Origin: Natrinema ejinorense
GTDB lineage: Archaea; Halobacteriota; Halobacteria; Halobacteriales; Natrialbaceae
DNA length: 64,000 nt
Direction: 5' to 3'
NCBI RefSeq assembly: GCF_002494345.1
Contig: NZ_NXNI01000001.1
Span: 1,984,001 to 2,048,000 of the forward strand
This document shows positions 16,285-24,802 of this stretch, piece after piece. The notes under the pieces were generated by a model. The model had not been told where the DNA came from. It made no database searches and was given only the letters and a program-made list of their open reading frames with translations. The translations under genes and the position numbers were made by a program. Position 1 is the stretch's first letter, and each line of letters opens with the position of its first letter.

Positions 16285-17171
16285 CGTCGATCACGCTGTC
16301 CCTGCGTCAGGCCGTCGATCGAGCCGGCTGGCCCTCGCCCCGGGCCGGGGCCCTGCCGTTCTCGTTCCCGTCGCGATCCCGGCCCGCCGCCGGGTGCGGC
16401 ATCGTCGTCCAATTCGGCGTCGATCTGCTCGGGGTCGACGCCGCGTGCCGTCGCGAGCGCTCGCTTCGCCGACCGCCGCACGTCGTCGCTGCGGTCGTTC
16501 AATCCGTGGCGCTCGAGGACCTCCTCTGCCCGGTCCGTCCCGAGGTCGCCGAGGCTGGTCGCGGCCTTCGCCCGGACGAACGCCTCCGGATCGCGGGCCA
16601 ACACTGCGGCGAGGATCCGAACCGTCTCGCCGACGTCGTCGGCGTACTCCCGCAGGTAGTCGGCCGCGTACTCCCGAACGCCGGAGTGGGGATCGTGTTT
16701 GAGTTGCTCGATCAGCAACTCCTCCGAGGCCGCACCCGTCTTCGAGAGGGCGATGACGGCGTTGCGCCGCACCCAGCCGCTGTCGTCCTCGAGAGCCGCC
16801 CGAAGCGGCTCGTCGTTTTCGGGTTCGGCCCGCGACTGGGCGACGACCGCCTCGGCGCGGACCCACTCGTGGTCGTCGTTCAGCGCCGCCCGAATCGCTG
16901 CCTCGGCCGCGTCACCACCATCAGAACTCGCGGCGAGGCCGAGCGCCTCGACCGCGAACTGTCTGACATCGGCCGATTCGTCCTCACCTACCCGCTCGGC
17001 AAGCCCCGCGATCGTCGCGGGTTCCAGCCCGCCGTCGTCGGCCGGATCGACCAATCCGAGCGCGGCGCGGCGGCGATCGCGCTCGCGATCGGCCTCGAGC
17101 CGAGTCCGGAGCGTTGCTTCGTCGTCGTCGGGTGCCCGGCCGCGGGCACTTCGGTTCGCGTAGTCGGTCAT
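16281..17171 (-). CDS. HEAT-repeat protein of the molybdoenzyme operon
   Basis: 296 residues with at least five HEAT/PBS-lyase-type repeats, seen as recurring units such as SADVRQFAVEALGL, HEWVRAEAVVAQSR, SGWVRRNAVIALSK, HSGVREYAADYLRE, EAFVRAKAATSLGD and SDDVRRSAKRALAT, spaced about 31-35 residues. Such solenoids bind partner proteins. The C-terminal 40 residues are Gly/Arg/Pro-rich. The ATG at 17171 overlaps the stop of the heme b subunit gene. A scaffold role in enzyme maturation is inferred. Confidence 0.85.
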   Translation of the reverse strand: MTDYANRSARGRAPDDDEATLRTRLEADRERDRRRAALGLVDPADDGGLEPATIAGLAERVGEDESADVRQFAVEALGLAASSDGGDAAEAAIRAALNDDHEWVRAEAVVAQSRAEPENDEPLRAALEDDSGWVRRNAVIALSKTGAASEELLIEQLKHDPHSGVREYAADYLREYADDVGETVRILAAVLARDPEAFVRAKAATSLGDLGTDRAEEVLERHGLNDRSDDVRRSAKRALATARGVDPEQIDAELDDDAAPGGGPGSRRERERQGPGPGRGPAGSIDGLTQGQRDRR

Positions 17172-18208
17172 TCCTTGATCCTCCAGTAGCTGACGAGCCA
17201 CGCGGCGACCGTCGCGAGGACGATCGCAGCGGGCCAGTTCGTCGCGGCACCGGCCAGCCAACTCGCGGATTCAGTCGCGCTGGCCACGGCACCGCTGTTG
17301 GCGCTTTCGCCGTCACTGTTGTCGCCGCTCCCGCCGGAATCGGCCGTTGCGAGCGTTCCGTCCTCCGTATCGAGCGTGAGGAACTCGTAGGACAGTGACT
17401 TCTGTCCGTTCGCCTCGTCGGCGCTCCCGTTCCAGATCGCGTACGTGAGGTACATCCGCTCGTCGCCCTCGAACGAGGCGTCGTACTCGCCACTTGCCTC
17501 GTGTTCGCGCTGGAACACGACGGCCCAGCCATCGTCGGTCCGTTCGCCGTTCGCCGCGACCGGCTGAGTCTCCGCGTTCGTCAGCGAGCCATAGCCCATC
17601 GCGTAGTAGTTCTGCCCGTACCGGTTATACGCGGACTGCGAGAGCGGGTTCCCCGCCGCCTGACCCGGCTTCGTTCGGTTATCCGGGTGTGGATAGGTGT
17701 ACATGTCGCCGCCCGGGTCGGACTCCGAGAACTGCCAACTCGAGCGCCAGTACCAGATGTTGACCGGATTACCGTTTGCCCCCATCGTGATCGGCGGCTC
17801 GTCCCCGCTCCGGAGCATGATCGCCGCGGCGTCGCTGTAGGCGTTCGGCTCGTTGATCTCCGTGTCCATCGTCGGGTCCTCCCACTCCATCCGGAAGGCG
17901 ACGTGCGTGTCGTTCGTCACGGACTGGACCGTCACGTCGTCGACGCTGCCGCCGCCATAGGGGGCAATCATCTGCTGGTTCTCGAGCGAGACGGTCTCGG
18001 TCGGCGCGTCCTTCCACGCCTCGGCGTCCGGCTCCGCCGGCACCTCGTTGACCGACAGGATCGACAGCGGACCGCCCGTGAGGACGGCGATTCCGACCAC
18101 CTGCACGACCATCACGAGACACAACACGATCGCGGCCAGCTTCGTCGCCTCGCGTGCGGCCGTACGATCGATCGAGAGCGGACCGATCTCGATTGGGTCC
18201 GAGCTCAC
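17168..18208 (-). CDS. Heme b subunit (ethylbenzene dehydrogenase gamma type)
   Basis: Electron-transfer subunit of 346 residues resembling the gamma subunits of ethylbenzene and dimethylsulfide dehydrogenases (PF09459 family), which hold one heme b through a Met and a Lys. Candidate ligands are a Met in the IMLRSGDEPPITMGANGN region and Lys in ANGQKSLSYEFLTL. Unlike soluble gammas it has a TM helix near residues 20-45 and another at about 322-342, so the heme domain would be tethered outside the membrane at both ends. It overlaps the TorD gene and the HEAT gene by four bases each. Confidence 0.85.
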   Translation of the reverse strand: MSSDPIEIGPLSIDRTAAREATKLAAIVLCLVMVVQVVGIAVLTGGPLSILSVNEVPAEPDAEAWKDAPTETVSLENQQMIAPYGGGSVDDVTVQSVTNDTHVAFRMEWEDPTMDTEINEPNAYSDAAAIMLRSGDEPPITMGANGNPVNIWYWRSSWQFSESDPGGDMYTYPHPDNRTKPGQAAGNPLSQSAYNRYGQNYYAMGYGSLTNAETQPVAANGERTDDGWAVVFQREHEASGEYDASFEGDERMYLTYAIWNGSADEANGQKSLSYEFLTLDTEDGTLATADSGGSGDNSDGESANSGAVASATESASWLAGAATNWPAAIVLATVAAWLVSYWRIKE

Positions 18209-18906
18209 GGCGTCTCACCTCCGTTCGCCGCGTCCGCCGACACGCTCGGGTCCGGGTGCTTCCCGTTATCGTAGGTCACCAGTTCCTCGACGAGGTCCGC
18301 CGCAGCCTCGTAGGCCGGTTCGTCCGTCGCCCGACGGAGGTCGTGTGCGAGCGCCGGCACGAACTCGACGAGGTGGTCGGCGAGTACCGTCGCCTCGGCC
18401 TGCCCGACGCGCTCGGCGGCGGTGGACTCGCCCGACTCGAGTGCGACGGCCCGCTGGCCGGCCAGCACCTGCGCCAACTCGAGTTCGGCGGCGGCGTGGT
18501 CCTGCCGCTCCGCGAAGTCGTCGCTGGGCTCGAGGCCGAACTCCTCCATCAGGCCGACGACGGTCGCGATCCGGCGCTGCTCGCTGCTAATCTCGTCACG
18601 GGTCGTGTAGTGGGCCTCGTAAGGGATCACGGCGTAGGTCCCGTCGTCGCTTGGGAGGCCGAACAGCTCGTTGTACGCCGTCCGGAGGTCCTCGACGTCG
18701 GTTTCCGCGAGGGCCTCGAGCAGTGCGGTCGCCTCCTCGGCGACGGTGAGCTGCTCGGCGGCCCGTTCGATCCCCGCTCGGGCCTCGGGGTCGAGCAGTT
18801 CGCGAACGGTGTCCTCGGTCGGGTAGGTAAACGCCGCGGCGGCGGTACAGTACAGCGTGGCCCGCGCGGCGTGATACTCGGGGTCGGGAGTGGTTGTCGG
18901 TGTCAT
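18205..18906 (-). CDS. TorD/DmsD/NarJ-type chaperone
   Basis: Cytoplasmic chaperone of 233 residues that holds the molybdoenzyme until its cofactors are in place and guards its Tat signal. The all-helical pattern and the segment YNELFGLPSDDGTYAVIPYEAHY match the TorD family core (Y-x-x-L-F ... P-Y-E). It lies seven bases after the Fe-S subunit gene and before the heme b subunit gene, as in other type II enzyme operons. Confidence 0.9.
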   Translation of the reverse strand: MTPTTTPDPEYHAARATLYCTAAAAFTYPTEDTVRELLDPEARAGIERAAEQLTVAEEATALLEALAETDVEDLRTAYNELFGLPSDDGTYAVIPYEAHYTTRDEISSEQRRIATVVGLMEEFGLEPSDDFAERQDHAAAELELAQVLAGQRAVALESGESTAAERVGQAEATVLADHLVEFVPALAHDLRRATDEPAYEAAADLVEELVTYDNGKHPDPSVSADAANGGETP

Positions 18907-18913
18907 TGGTCTG

Positions 18914-20095
18914 TTAGGGCTGGTTAGTCCACATCTCGCCCTCGCGGACCTCCATCTCTTCCTCGAAGGGCATGTCGACGACCTTGTTCCCCTTGCGGTC
19001 CCACCCCTTCACGCGATTTTCTTTGACGGTGTAGGTCTCGATGAGGCGGGTGGTCGCGCCGAACAGCTGGAGGATCCCGAGGGTGTGGTGGCTCGGATTT
19101 CGGACGCGATCCTGGACGATCTTGATCGATTCTTCGAAGGTGCTGCCGGGCCACTCGTTTTGTTTGTCCGCGGTGTTCGGCGTGAACATCTGGGTGAGGA
19201 ACTCCGGTGGCACGTGGTAGGGCGGCATGTAGAACACCTGCGGCCGGGTTCCGAACTGCGGGTACAGCGGGAGCGCGATCTTCTCGTCGCTCTTGGCGAG
19301 GTAGTTCACCGGACTCCGGCCGGCCGCCGCCGACGTGTTTCCGCCGGGGTGGCCGGCGTCGGGACCGCGATTGATGTTGCCGTGCAGGCGCGTCTTCCCG
19401 ATACACGAGGAGACACACCGCGGGACGTTCCCCTCCTCGATGCGCGGGAAGCAGCCGACCGGCTTCTCCGAGACGCCCGTCTCGGGGTTGTACATCGGCT
19501 TGTGGTACGGACAGGACTTCACGCACTTCCGGTAGCCCCGGCACCGCTCCTGATCGAGCAGGACGATCCCGTCCTCCTCGCGCTTGTAGATCGCCTTCCG
19601 CGGACACGCGGCGAGGCAAGCGGGGTTCTTGCAGTGGTTACAGAGCCGCGGCAGGTAGAACTGCCACATGTCGTGGTACTCGTCGTTCTCGAGGTCGCTC
19701 TCGACGACGTCGCCGGTGGGGTACTCGCCGTGAACCTGGTCGTCGCCCAGCGCGGGGTACTCCCACTCCTCTTTCTGTGCGATGTAGCCTTTGACTTTCT
19801 CGCCGTCCTCGGCGGCCTCGAAGATCGTCTCGTCGTCGCCGAGATCGTCGAGCAGCCGCATGTCCCAGCCCATCGGGTAGCCGCCGTAGGGCTCGGTCTC
19901 GACGTTCATCCACCACATGTACTCCTCGCCCTTCCCGCTCGTCCAGGTGGACTTGCAGGCAAAGGAGCAGGTGTTGCAGTTGATACACCGGTTGATGTTG
20001 ATGATCATCCCCCAGTGCCAGTCCCGCTCTTCGTCGCGGTGTTCGTAGGGGTAGCTGTGCTCGCGCCCGAGTTGTGGATTGTAGGTTTCCGGCAT
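18914..20095 (-). CDS. Four-cluster Fe-S subunit of type II molybdoenzyme (NarH/DdhB/SerB-like)
   Basis: Electron-wire subunit of 393 residues. Four cysteine groups are visible: CINCNTCSFAC (Cys37, 40, 43, 47), CNHCKNPACLAAC, CRGYRKCVKSC and CFPRIEEGNVPRCVSSC. In the third group a Tyr replaces one Cys, where NarH has Trp (CRGW), so that cluster should be [3Fe-4S], as in NarH, DdhB, SerB and EbdB. There is no signal peptide, so it would be carried across the membrane by the Tat signal of the catalytic subunit. Its ATG overlaps the stop of that gene. Confidence 0.93.
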   Translation of the reverse strand: MPETYNPQLGREHSYPYEHRDEERDWHWGMIININRCINCNTCSFACKSTWTSGKGEEYMWWMNVETEPYGGYPMGWDMRLLDDLGDDETIFEAAEDGEKVKGYIAQKEEWEYPALGDDQVHGEYPTGDVVESDLENDEYHDMWQFYLPRLCNHCKNPACLAACPRKAIYKREEDGIVLLDQERCRGYRKCVKSCPYHKPMYNPETGVSEKPVGCFPRIEEGNVPRCVSSCIGKTRLHGNINRGPDAGHPGGNTSAAAGRSPVNYLAKSDEKIALPLYPQFGTRPQVFYMPPYHVPPEFLTQMFTPNTADKQNEWPGSTFEESIKIVQDRVRNPSHHTLGILQLFGATTRLIETYTVKENRVKGWDRKGNKVVDMPFEEEMEVREGEMWTNQP

Positions 20096-23000
20096 CAGCT
20101 GTCACCTCCCTGCAACGAACCGCTCACGTAGTCCTGGAATAGTTCGTCCTTCCGCGCGTCGCCGGGCCACCAGTCCGCCTCCTCGTACTTCTCGACTTCC
20201 ACGAGGTCGTCCCGGTTCGTGCCGGTCGGTGCCCAGACGGTCTCCTCGTAGCCGTGCTCGAGTTCGGCCCCCTTCCAGACGATGTCGTCCTCGACCTCCT
20301 CGGAGATGTTCGGATCGCCGAAGACGGACTTGTGGACGAGGTCGTCGGTCTCCTGTGCGGGGTCGAGCCAGATGTTCGTCGTGACGTTGTACCCCTTGAC
20401 GCTGTCATCGTTCTCTTCGTCGTCCGGGAAGTGCTGGGGCCACCAGCCGTGCCAGATGGTCAGTTGGCCCATGTCGCCGGCCGAGCGCGGCCGCTGGCGT
20501 TCGCTGATCATCACGCGCACGACGAGGTCGCCGCGCTTGCCGCTGATCCGGACGTAGTCGCCGTTCTCGACGCCGATGTCCGCGGCGTCTTCGGGATGCA
20601 TCTCCACGAAGGCCTCGCCGAGCGGCGGCGTCTCCTCCGTCTCGCCCTCCCCTTGCGGGAACGAGAAGTCGTCGACCAGCCGTTCGGTGCCCTCCGGATC
20701 GGCGTTGGTCGACCCGAAGTCGCGCGACGCCCAGATCAGGTTCCAGTCCGTCATCCCCCACGAGGAGTGGGTGCGGTACTTCGGATGGGGCGTGTTGAAG
20801 TAGAACTGATACTCCTCGTCGTGATACAGCGGGTTCTCCTCGTCTTTCGCCTCGTCCCACTTCTTGTTCACCCCGTAGGGCGTCCCCTCGGGGCTCTCGA
20901 TGTGATCCAGATCGGCCCGGCCGAGCTCGAGGAAGCGGTCTTCCTCCTTGTGGAACTCCATGCGGCCGGTCTTGGTGTAGAACGGCCGATCCTCGTTGAT
21001 CTGGGAGTAGAAGGGGATCCGCGGATAGGTCTTCAACTGGAGCCGTTCCGGGCCGTCCTCGATGTCCTCGACGTCGATGTCGCGGGTCGTCATTCCCGCG
21101 TCCAGCGTCTGCTGGATGTAGTCGCGGACGTCCTTGTCGTCGTCGAGGAACTTATCGAAGTACGCCCGGTAGGAGTCGACGTTGCGTTCCTCCGGTGGGA
21201 TCTTCTCGTCGAGTTTCTCGGCGACGAGCGCGACGGCCTCGCCGTCCTGTTTCGTATCGTAGAGTGAATCCATGACCCCGTGGTCCATGTGGATGAACGG
21301 GTTCTCCGGGCCGACGGTGATGTCGGGATAGTCACACTCGAGCCAGGAGGGGACCGGGAGCACGATGTCCGCGTGGCGCGCGGAGTAGGTCATGTGCATG
21401 TCCGAGACGATCGAAAGCTCGTTGCTGGTGTCGGGGTGTTTGACGAAGTTCTCGATGACGTGCTCCTGATGTTTGGTCTGGTTCAGGAGGTTGCAGTTCA
21501 TCGTCCACAGGATCGTCGGCTTCGACATCGTGTACGACTCGGCGTTCGTCGGCACCACCGGCTCCTCGGCGTCGCCCTGTGGCACGAGATCGAGTTCGCG
21601 GTCGAAGTCGCCGCGGATCTCGTGGGCGTCTAGCTGCTCGCCGCCGAAGAACGCGAACGCGTAGCCGGGATACATCCCGTGGGCTGCGTTGCCGTCGGGG
21701 TTGACGTAGGAGGGGTAGCCGTCCAGCAGTTCGATCTTGTACTGGCCGGAGTAGTTGTAGTAGCCGGCCCCTCGCTCGCCGATGTTGCCCAGCATCGACT
21801 GGACGAAGAAGATCGTCCGCTGGAGCGAGTCGTTCGAGTGGAACCAGTGGTTGATCCCCTCGCCGGTGAACCACTGGGCCTTCTCGGCGTCGGCGAACTC
21901 CCGGGCGGTCGTCCGGAGCGCATCGGCCGGGATCGTCGTGATATCCTCGACCGTCTCCGGATCGTAGTTCTCCATGATGTTCGACTTCTGGCGGACGAAG
22001 TCGGTGTGGACCGCCACCGACCCGCCGTCGGCCAGACTGACGTCGGTGTCGACTTCGAGTTGCGGTGTCGCTCCCATCTCGTCGCCCACTTCTTCGCGGG
22101 TGACGGGGACCGGGTCGCCGTTCTCGTCGAGCATCACGAAATCGCCCCAGTCGTTTTCCTCGTGACGTTCCTCGCTGTCTTCTGCGGGCGGTTCGTGGTC
22201 CGGGAACACCTCGTGGGCGCGGAGGTACTTCCCGTTGTCCTGCCGGATCAACAGCGGCAGGGTCGTGAACTTCCGCATGAACTCCTCGTCGTAGAGTTCC
22301 TCGTCGATGATGACGTGGGCCATTCCCAACGCGAAGGCGGGATCGCTGCCCGGCCGAACGGGAAGCCACCGATCGCACTTCTGGACCGTCGGTGAGTAGT
22401 CGGGGTAGACGCCGACCATCTTCCCGCCGCGCTCGCGGGTCTCCTGGAGGAAGTGGTTGTCCGCGAGCTTGTTGTGGATCAGGTTCTTCCCCTGCATGAT
22501 CGTGTAGTCGGCGGCCCGCCAGGCCGACGCATCGGCGTCGCTGGTCTGATAGCCCGTCGTGATGACGTGGCCCGGCGGGAGGTCGGCGTACCAGTCGTAC
22601 TCCGTCCACTCGCAGCCGCCGAAGATCGAGGCCAGTCGCCGTCCGGCCCCGTGACGGGTGATCAGCCCGTCGGCCTTGATGGCGTTGAAGATGTGGAACC
22701 GCTTTTCGTCCTCCAGACTCGCCATCTTCTCGGCTATCAGGTCGATGGCTTCGTCCCAAGAGACGCGCTCGAATTCGTCCTCGCCGCGGCCCTCGGGGTT
22801 TGGATCGTCGGGACTCCACCCCTTGCGGACCATGGGATACTTGATCCGGCTCGGCTCGAACGTTCGGCGGTGGAGGGTCAGTCCCTTCATACAGCCGCGG
22901 GGGTTCCAGTGGCGGCTGACGCCCGCTTCCTCGTATCCGCCGGGACTCCCCGGACCGGGACTCCCTTCCTCTTCGTGGTAGATCTGTTCCGCCCTGATCG

Positions 23001-23256
23001 GCACGCCGTTTTTCATGTAGAAGTTCAGCGCACACGACTGCGTACAGTTGGGGTGACAGACCGTCCAGTCGACCCTGTCGTACGAGTAGATATCGTGATA
23101 GACCTGCTCCCAGTCCCGGTTCGGATAGGACTTGAGCGGGTTGTCGACCTGCGTGATCGAGTCGACCGTTTGCGTCGCTCCCCACGCGGAGCCGATGAGG
23201 GACCCGACTGCCCCCGTCCCGGCCGCCGCCAGGAAATCGCGTCGCGAGAGACTCAT
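20095..23256 (-). CDS. Type II DMSO-reductase-family molybdoenzyme, catalytic subunit (probable nitrate reductase)
   Basis: Exported Mo-bisPGD oxidoreductase of 1053 residues. The Tat motif SRRDFLA is at residues 4-10. The first Fe-S site reads C67-x3-C71-x3-C75 ... C122 (NPRGC), with Cys at the position where NarG has His, though His68 is next to it. The sequence pattern (WYADLPPGHVITTGYQTSDA, KMVGVYPDYSPTVQKCDRWLPV) follows NarG and its relatives SerA, DdhA, EbdA and ClrA. At the Mo-ligand position of NarG (Asp222 in QTD) this protein has QTSD (Ser239, Asp240). The substrate is not certain: nitrate is favoured by the neighbouring heme d1 operon; chlorate, selenate or an organic donor are alternatives. 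The ATG at 23256 is set by the Tat signal. Confidence 0.85.
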   Translation of the reverse strand: MSLSRRDFLAAAGTGAVGSLIGSAWGATQTVDSITQVDNPLKSYPNRDWEQVYHDIYSYDRVDWTVCHPNCTQSCALNFYMKNGVPIRAEQIYHEEEGSPGPGSPGGYEEAGVSRHWNPRGCMKGLTLHRRTFEPSRIKYPMVRKGWSPDDPNPEGRGEDEFERVSWDEAIDLIAEKMASLEDEKRFHIFNAIKADGLITRHGAGRRLASIFGGCEWTEYDWYADLPPGHVITTGYQTSDADASAWRAADYTIMQGKNLIHNKLADNHFLQETRERGGKMVGVYPDYSPTVQKCDRWLPVRPGSDPAFALGMAHVIIDEELYDEEFMRKFTTLPLLIRQDNGKYLRAHEVFPDHEPPAEDSEERHEENDWGDFVMLDENGDPVPVTREEVGDEMGATPQLEVDTDVSLADGGSVAVHTDFVRQKSNIMENYDPETVEDITTIPADALRTTAREFADAEKAQWFTGEGINHWFHSNDSLQRTIFFVQSMLGNIGERGAGYYNYSGQYKIELLDGYPSYVNPDGNAAHGMYPGYAFAFFGGEQLDAHEIRGDFDRELDLVPQGDAEEPVVPTNAESYTMSKPTILWTMNCNLLNQTKHQEHVIENFVKHPDTSNELSIVSDMHMTYSARHADIVLPVPSWLECDYPDITVGPENPFIHMDHGVMDSLYDTKQDGEAVALVAEKLDEKIPPEERNVDSYRAYFDKFLDDDKDVRDYIQQTLDAGMTTRDIDVEDIEDGPERLQLKTYPRIPFYSQINEDRPFYTKTGRMEFHKEEDRFLELGRADLDHIESPEGTPYGVNKKWDEAKDEENPLYHDEEYQFYFNTPHPKYRTHSSWGMTDWNLIWASRDFGSTNADPEGTERLVDDFSFPQGEGETEETPPLGEAFVEMHPEDAADIGVENGDYVRISGKRGDLVVRVMISERQRPRSAGDMGQLTIWHGWWPQHFPDDEENDDSVKGYNVTTNIWLDPAQETDDLVHKSVFGDPNISEEVEDDIVWKGAELEHGYEETVWAPTGTNRDDLVEVEKYEEADWWPGDARKDELFQDYVSGSLQGGDS

Positions 23257-23499
23257 CGCCGACCACCTCGTGTGGCGGAGCGCTTCGGTTGCATACACGC
23301 CGACGTTACGATTCGACTCTTTAACCGAGATTGCACGTTCCCACGCTCTGAGGACGCTACCGCCGAAATCCTGCTAATGGGGGGTATTCATATGGGGGCG
23401 ACTCTCTCGAGCGTGATTCTCGGGCATCCGCGAGGAGGAGACCGTCTATTCGGCAAGCGATCGAAACCGAAGGAGCGGTGAATCGACGCGGTCGCCGGC

Positions 23500-24798
23500 T
23501 CACGACTCCTCGAGGCCGGCGTCGAGATCGAAGAGCCGGTGTGTGGCCTCGATGATCGCATCGTCGCCGTCGCGTGCAGCCGTCCGAAGGCGTTCGGTCG
23601 GCGTTCCGAGGAGCGACCCGGTCAGCGCGCTGGCGAAGTCCTCCAGGACGGCCTCGGGATCGTCCCCGTTCTCGAGGCGTGCCCGCGCCTGCTCGAGTTC
23701 GCGCTCACGGATCGTCGCCGCAGTGCGGTGCAGTCCGCGGAGCGTGTCCTCGGCGCGGTTCTCGCGTTCCCGATCGACGAACGACGCGACCGCGTCGGTC
23801 ACCGCAGCTTCGACTGCCGGGATCGCGTCCCGCCGACCCGAGACGGCCGCCTCGATCCCGGCCTGGATTTCGTCGAGATCCACGACCGGAACGGCGGAGT
23901 GTCGAACCGCCTCGGCGACGTCCGGCGGGTTCGCCAGGTCGACGACGACCGTCCCGTGTTCGAGTTCCCGCATCGTTTCGGCGGTCACCACTGGGTCCGC
24001 CGCACCCGTCGCCGTCACGACGGCGTCCGCGTCGGCTATCGCCGCTCCCAGCGATTCGAGCGGCCAGTACCGCCCGTCCGCCGTGGCTATCTCCGGCGCG
24101 CTCGAGCGGTTGACCACGTCGATGCGACTCTCCCATCGATGCGTGGCTGCCTTCGCGACCGAGGTCGCCATCTCACCCGCGCCGACGACGACGAGACGGT
24201 CCGGCACTCGGCCGCGAGCCTCGAGTCGCTTACAGGTCGCACTCCCGTAGCTGACCGCCCCCTCGTTGATGTCGGTCTCGTCGCGGCAGCGCCGTCCCAC
24301 CGAGACGGCTGCGTCCGCCGTCCGCGTCACCACGCCGCCGGCGAGTCCCGCCTCGAGTGCCGTCTCGAACGTTCGACGGAGCTGTCCGAGGACGTGGGCC
24401 TCGCCGACGACGGTGCTCTCGAGTCCGCAGGCGACGCGGAACAGGTGGTCGACGACGTCGAGTCCCGTCTCCGTTCGAGCGCCGTCGGGATCGCCGAGCG
24501 CCTCGCCTGCGACGCGAAGCCCCTCGTCCCGATCCGCCGGCGTCCGAGTGCTGCAGTACGCCTCCACCCGGTTGCACGTCGAGAGGACGACCGCCTCGGT
24601 GACGCGGTCGTGGCCTGCGATCCGACGGGCGACCTCGAGCGGTTCGGCCGGCCGGATCGTTCCCAACTCGTCCGTCGAGTGCGTGGCGCAACTGACCCGG
24701 CAACACGCGAGCCGGCGGACGCTCTTCGGCGTCGTTGCGACCGTCGCCGAGTCGAGGTCGGTTCTCGCGTCGGTGGGTGCCAAGTCGGGTGCGTGCAT
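23500..24798 (-). CDS. Glutamyl-tRNA reductase paralogue in the heme d1 operon
   Basis: 432 residues of the HemA family, which reduces glutamyl-tRNA to glutamate-1-semialdehyde, the entry to tetrapyrroles. The catalytic STCNRVE motif is intact (Cys75), with GLESTVVGEAHVLGQLR and the NADPH-domain VVVGAGEMATSVAKAA following. It has about 25 extra residues at the N-terminus and two more Cys (ACC at 31-33). It starts four bases after the radical SAM gene and ends the operon. The likely role is extra precursor supply for heme d1 when the reductase is induced; whether it is the only HemA cannot be seen here. Confidence 0.9.
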   Translation of the reverse strand: MHAPDLAPTDARTDLDSATVATTPKSVRRLACCRVSCATHSTDELGTIRPAEPLEVARRIAGHDRVTEAVVLSTCNRVEAYCSTRTPADRDEGLRVAGEALGDPDGARTETGLDVVDHLFRVACGLESTVVGEAHVLGQLRRTFETALEAGLAGGVVTRTADAAVSVGRRCRDETDINEGAVSYGSATCKRLEARGRVPDRLVVVGAGEMATSVAKAATHRWESRIDVVNRSSAPEIATADGRYWPLESLGAAIADADAVVTATGAADPVVTAETMRELEHGTVVVDLANPPDVAEAVRHSAVPVVDLDEIQAGIEAAVSGRRDAIPAVEAAVTDAVASFVDRERENRAEDTLRGLHRTAATIRERELEQARARLENGDDPEAVLEDFASALTGSLLGTPTERLRTAARDGDDAIIEATHRLFDLDAGLEES

Positions 24799-24802
24799 CT
24801 GT

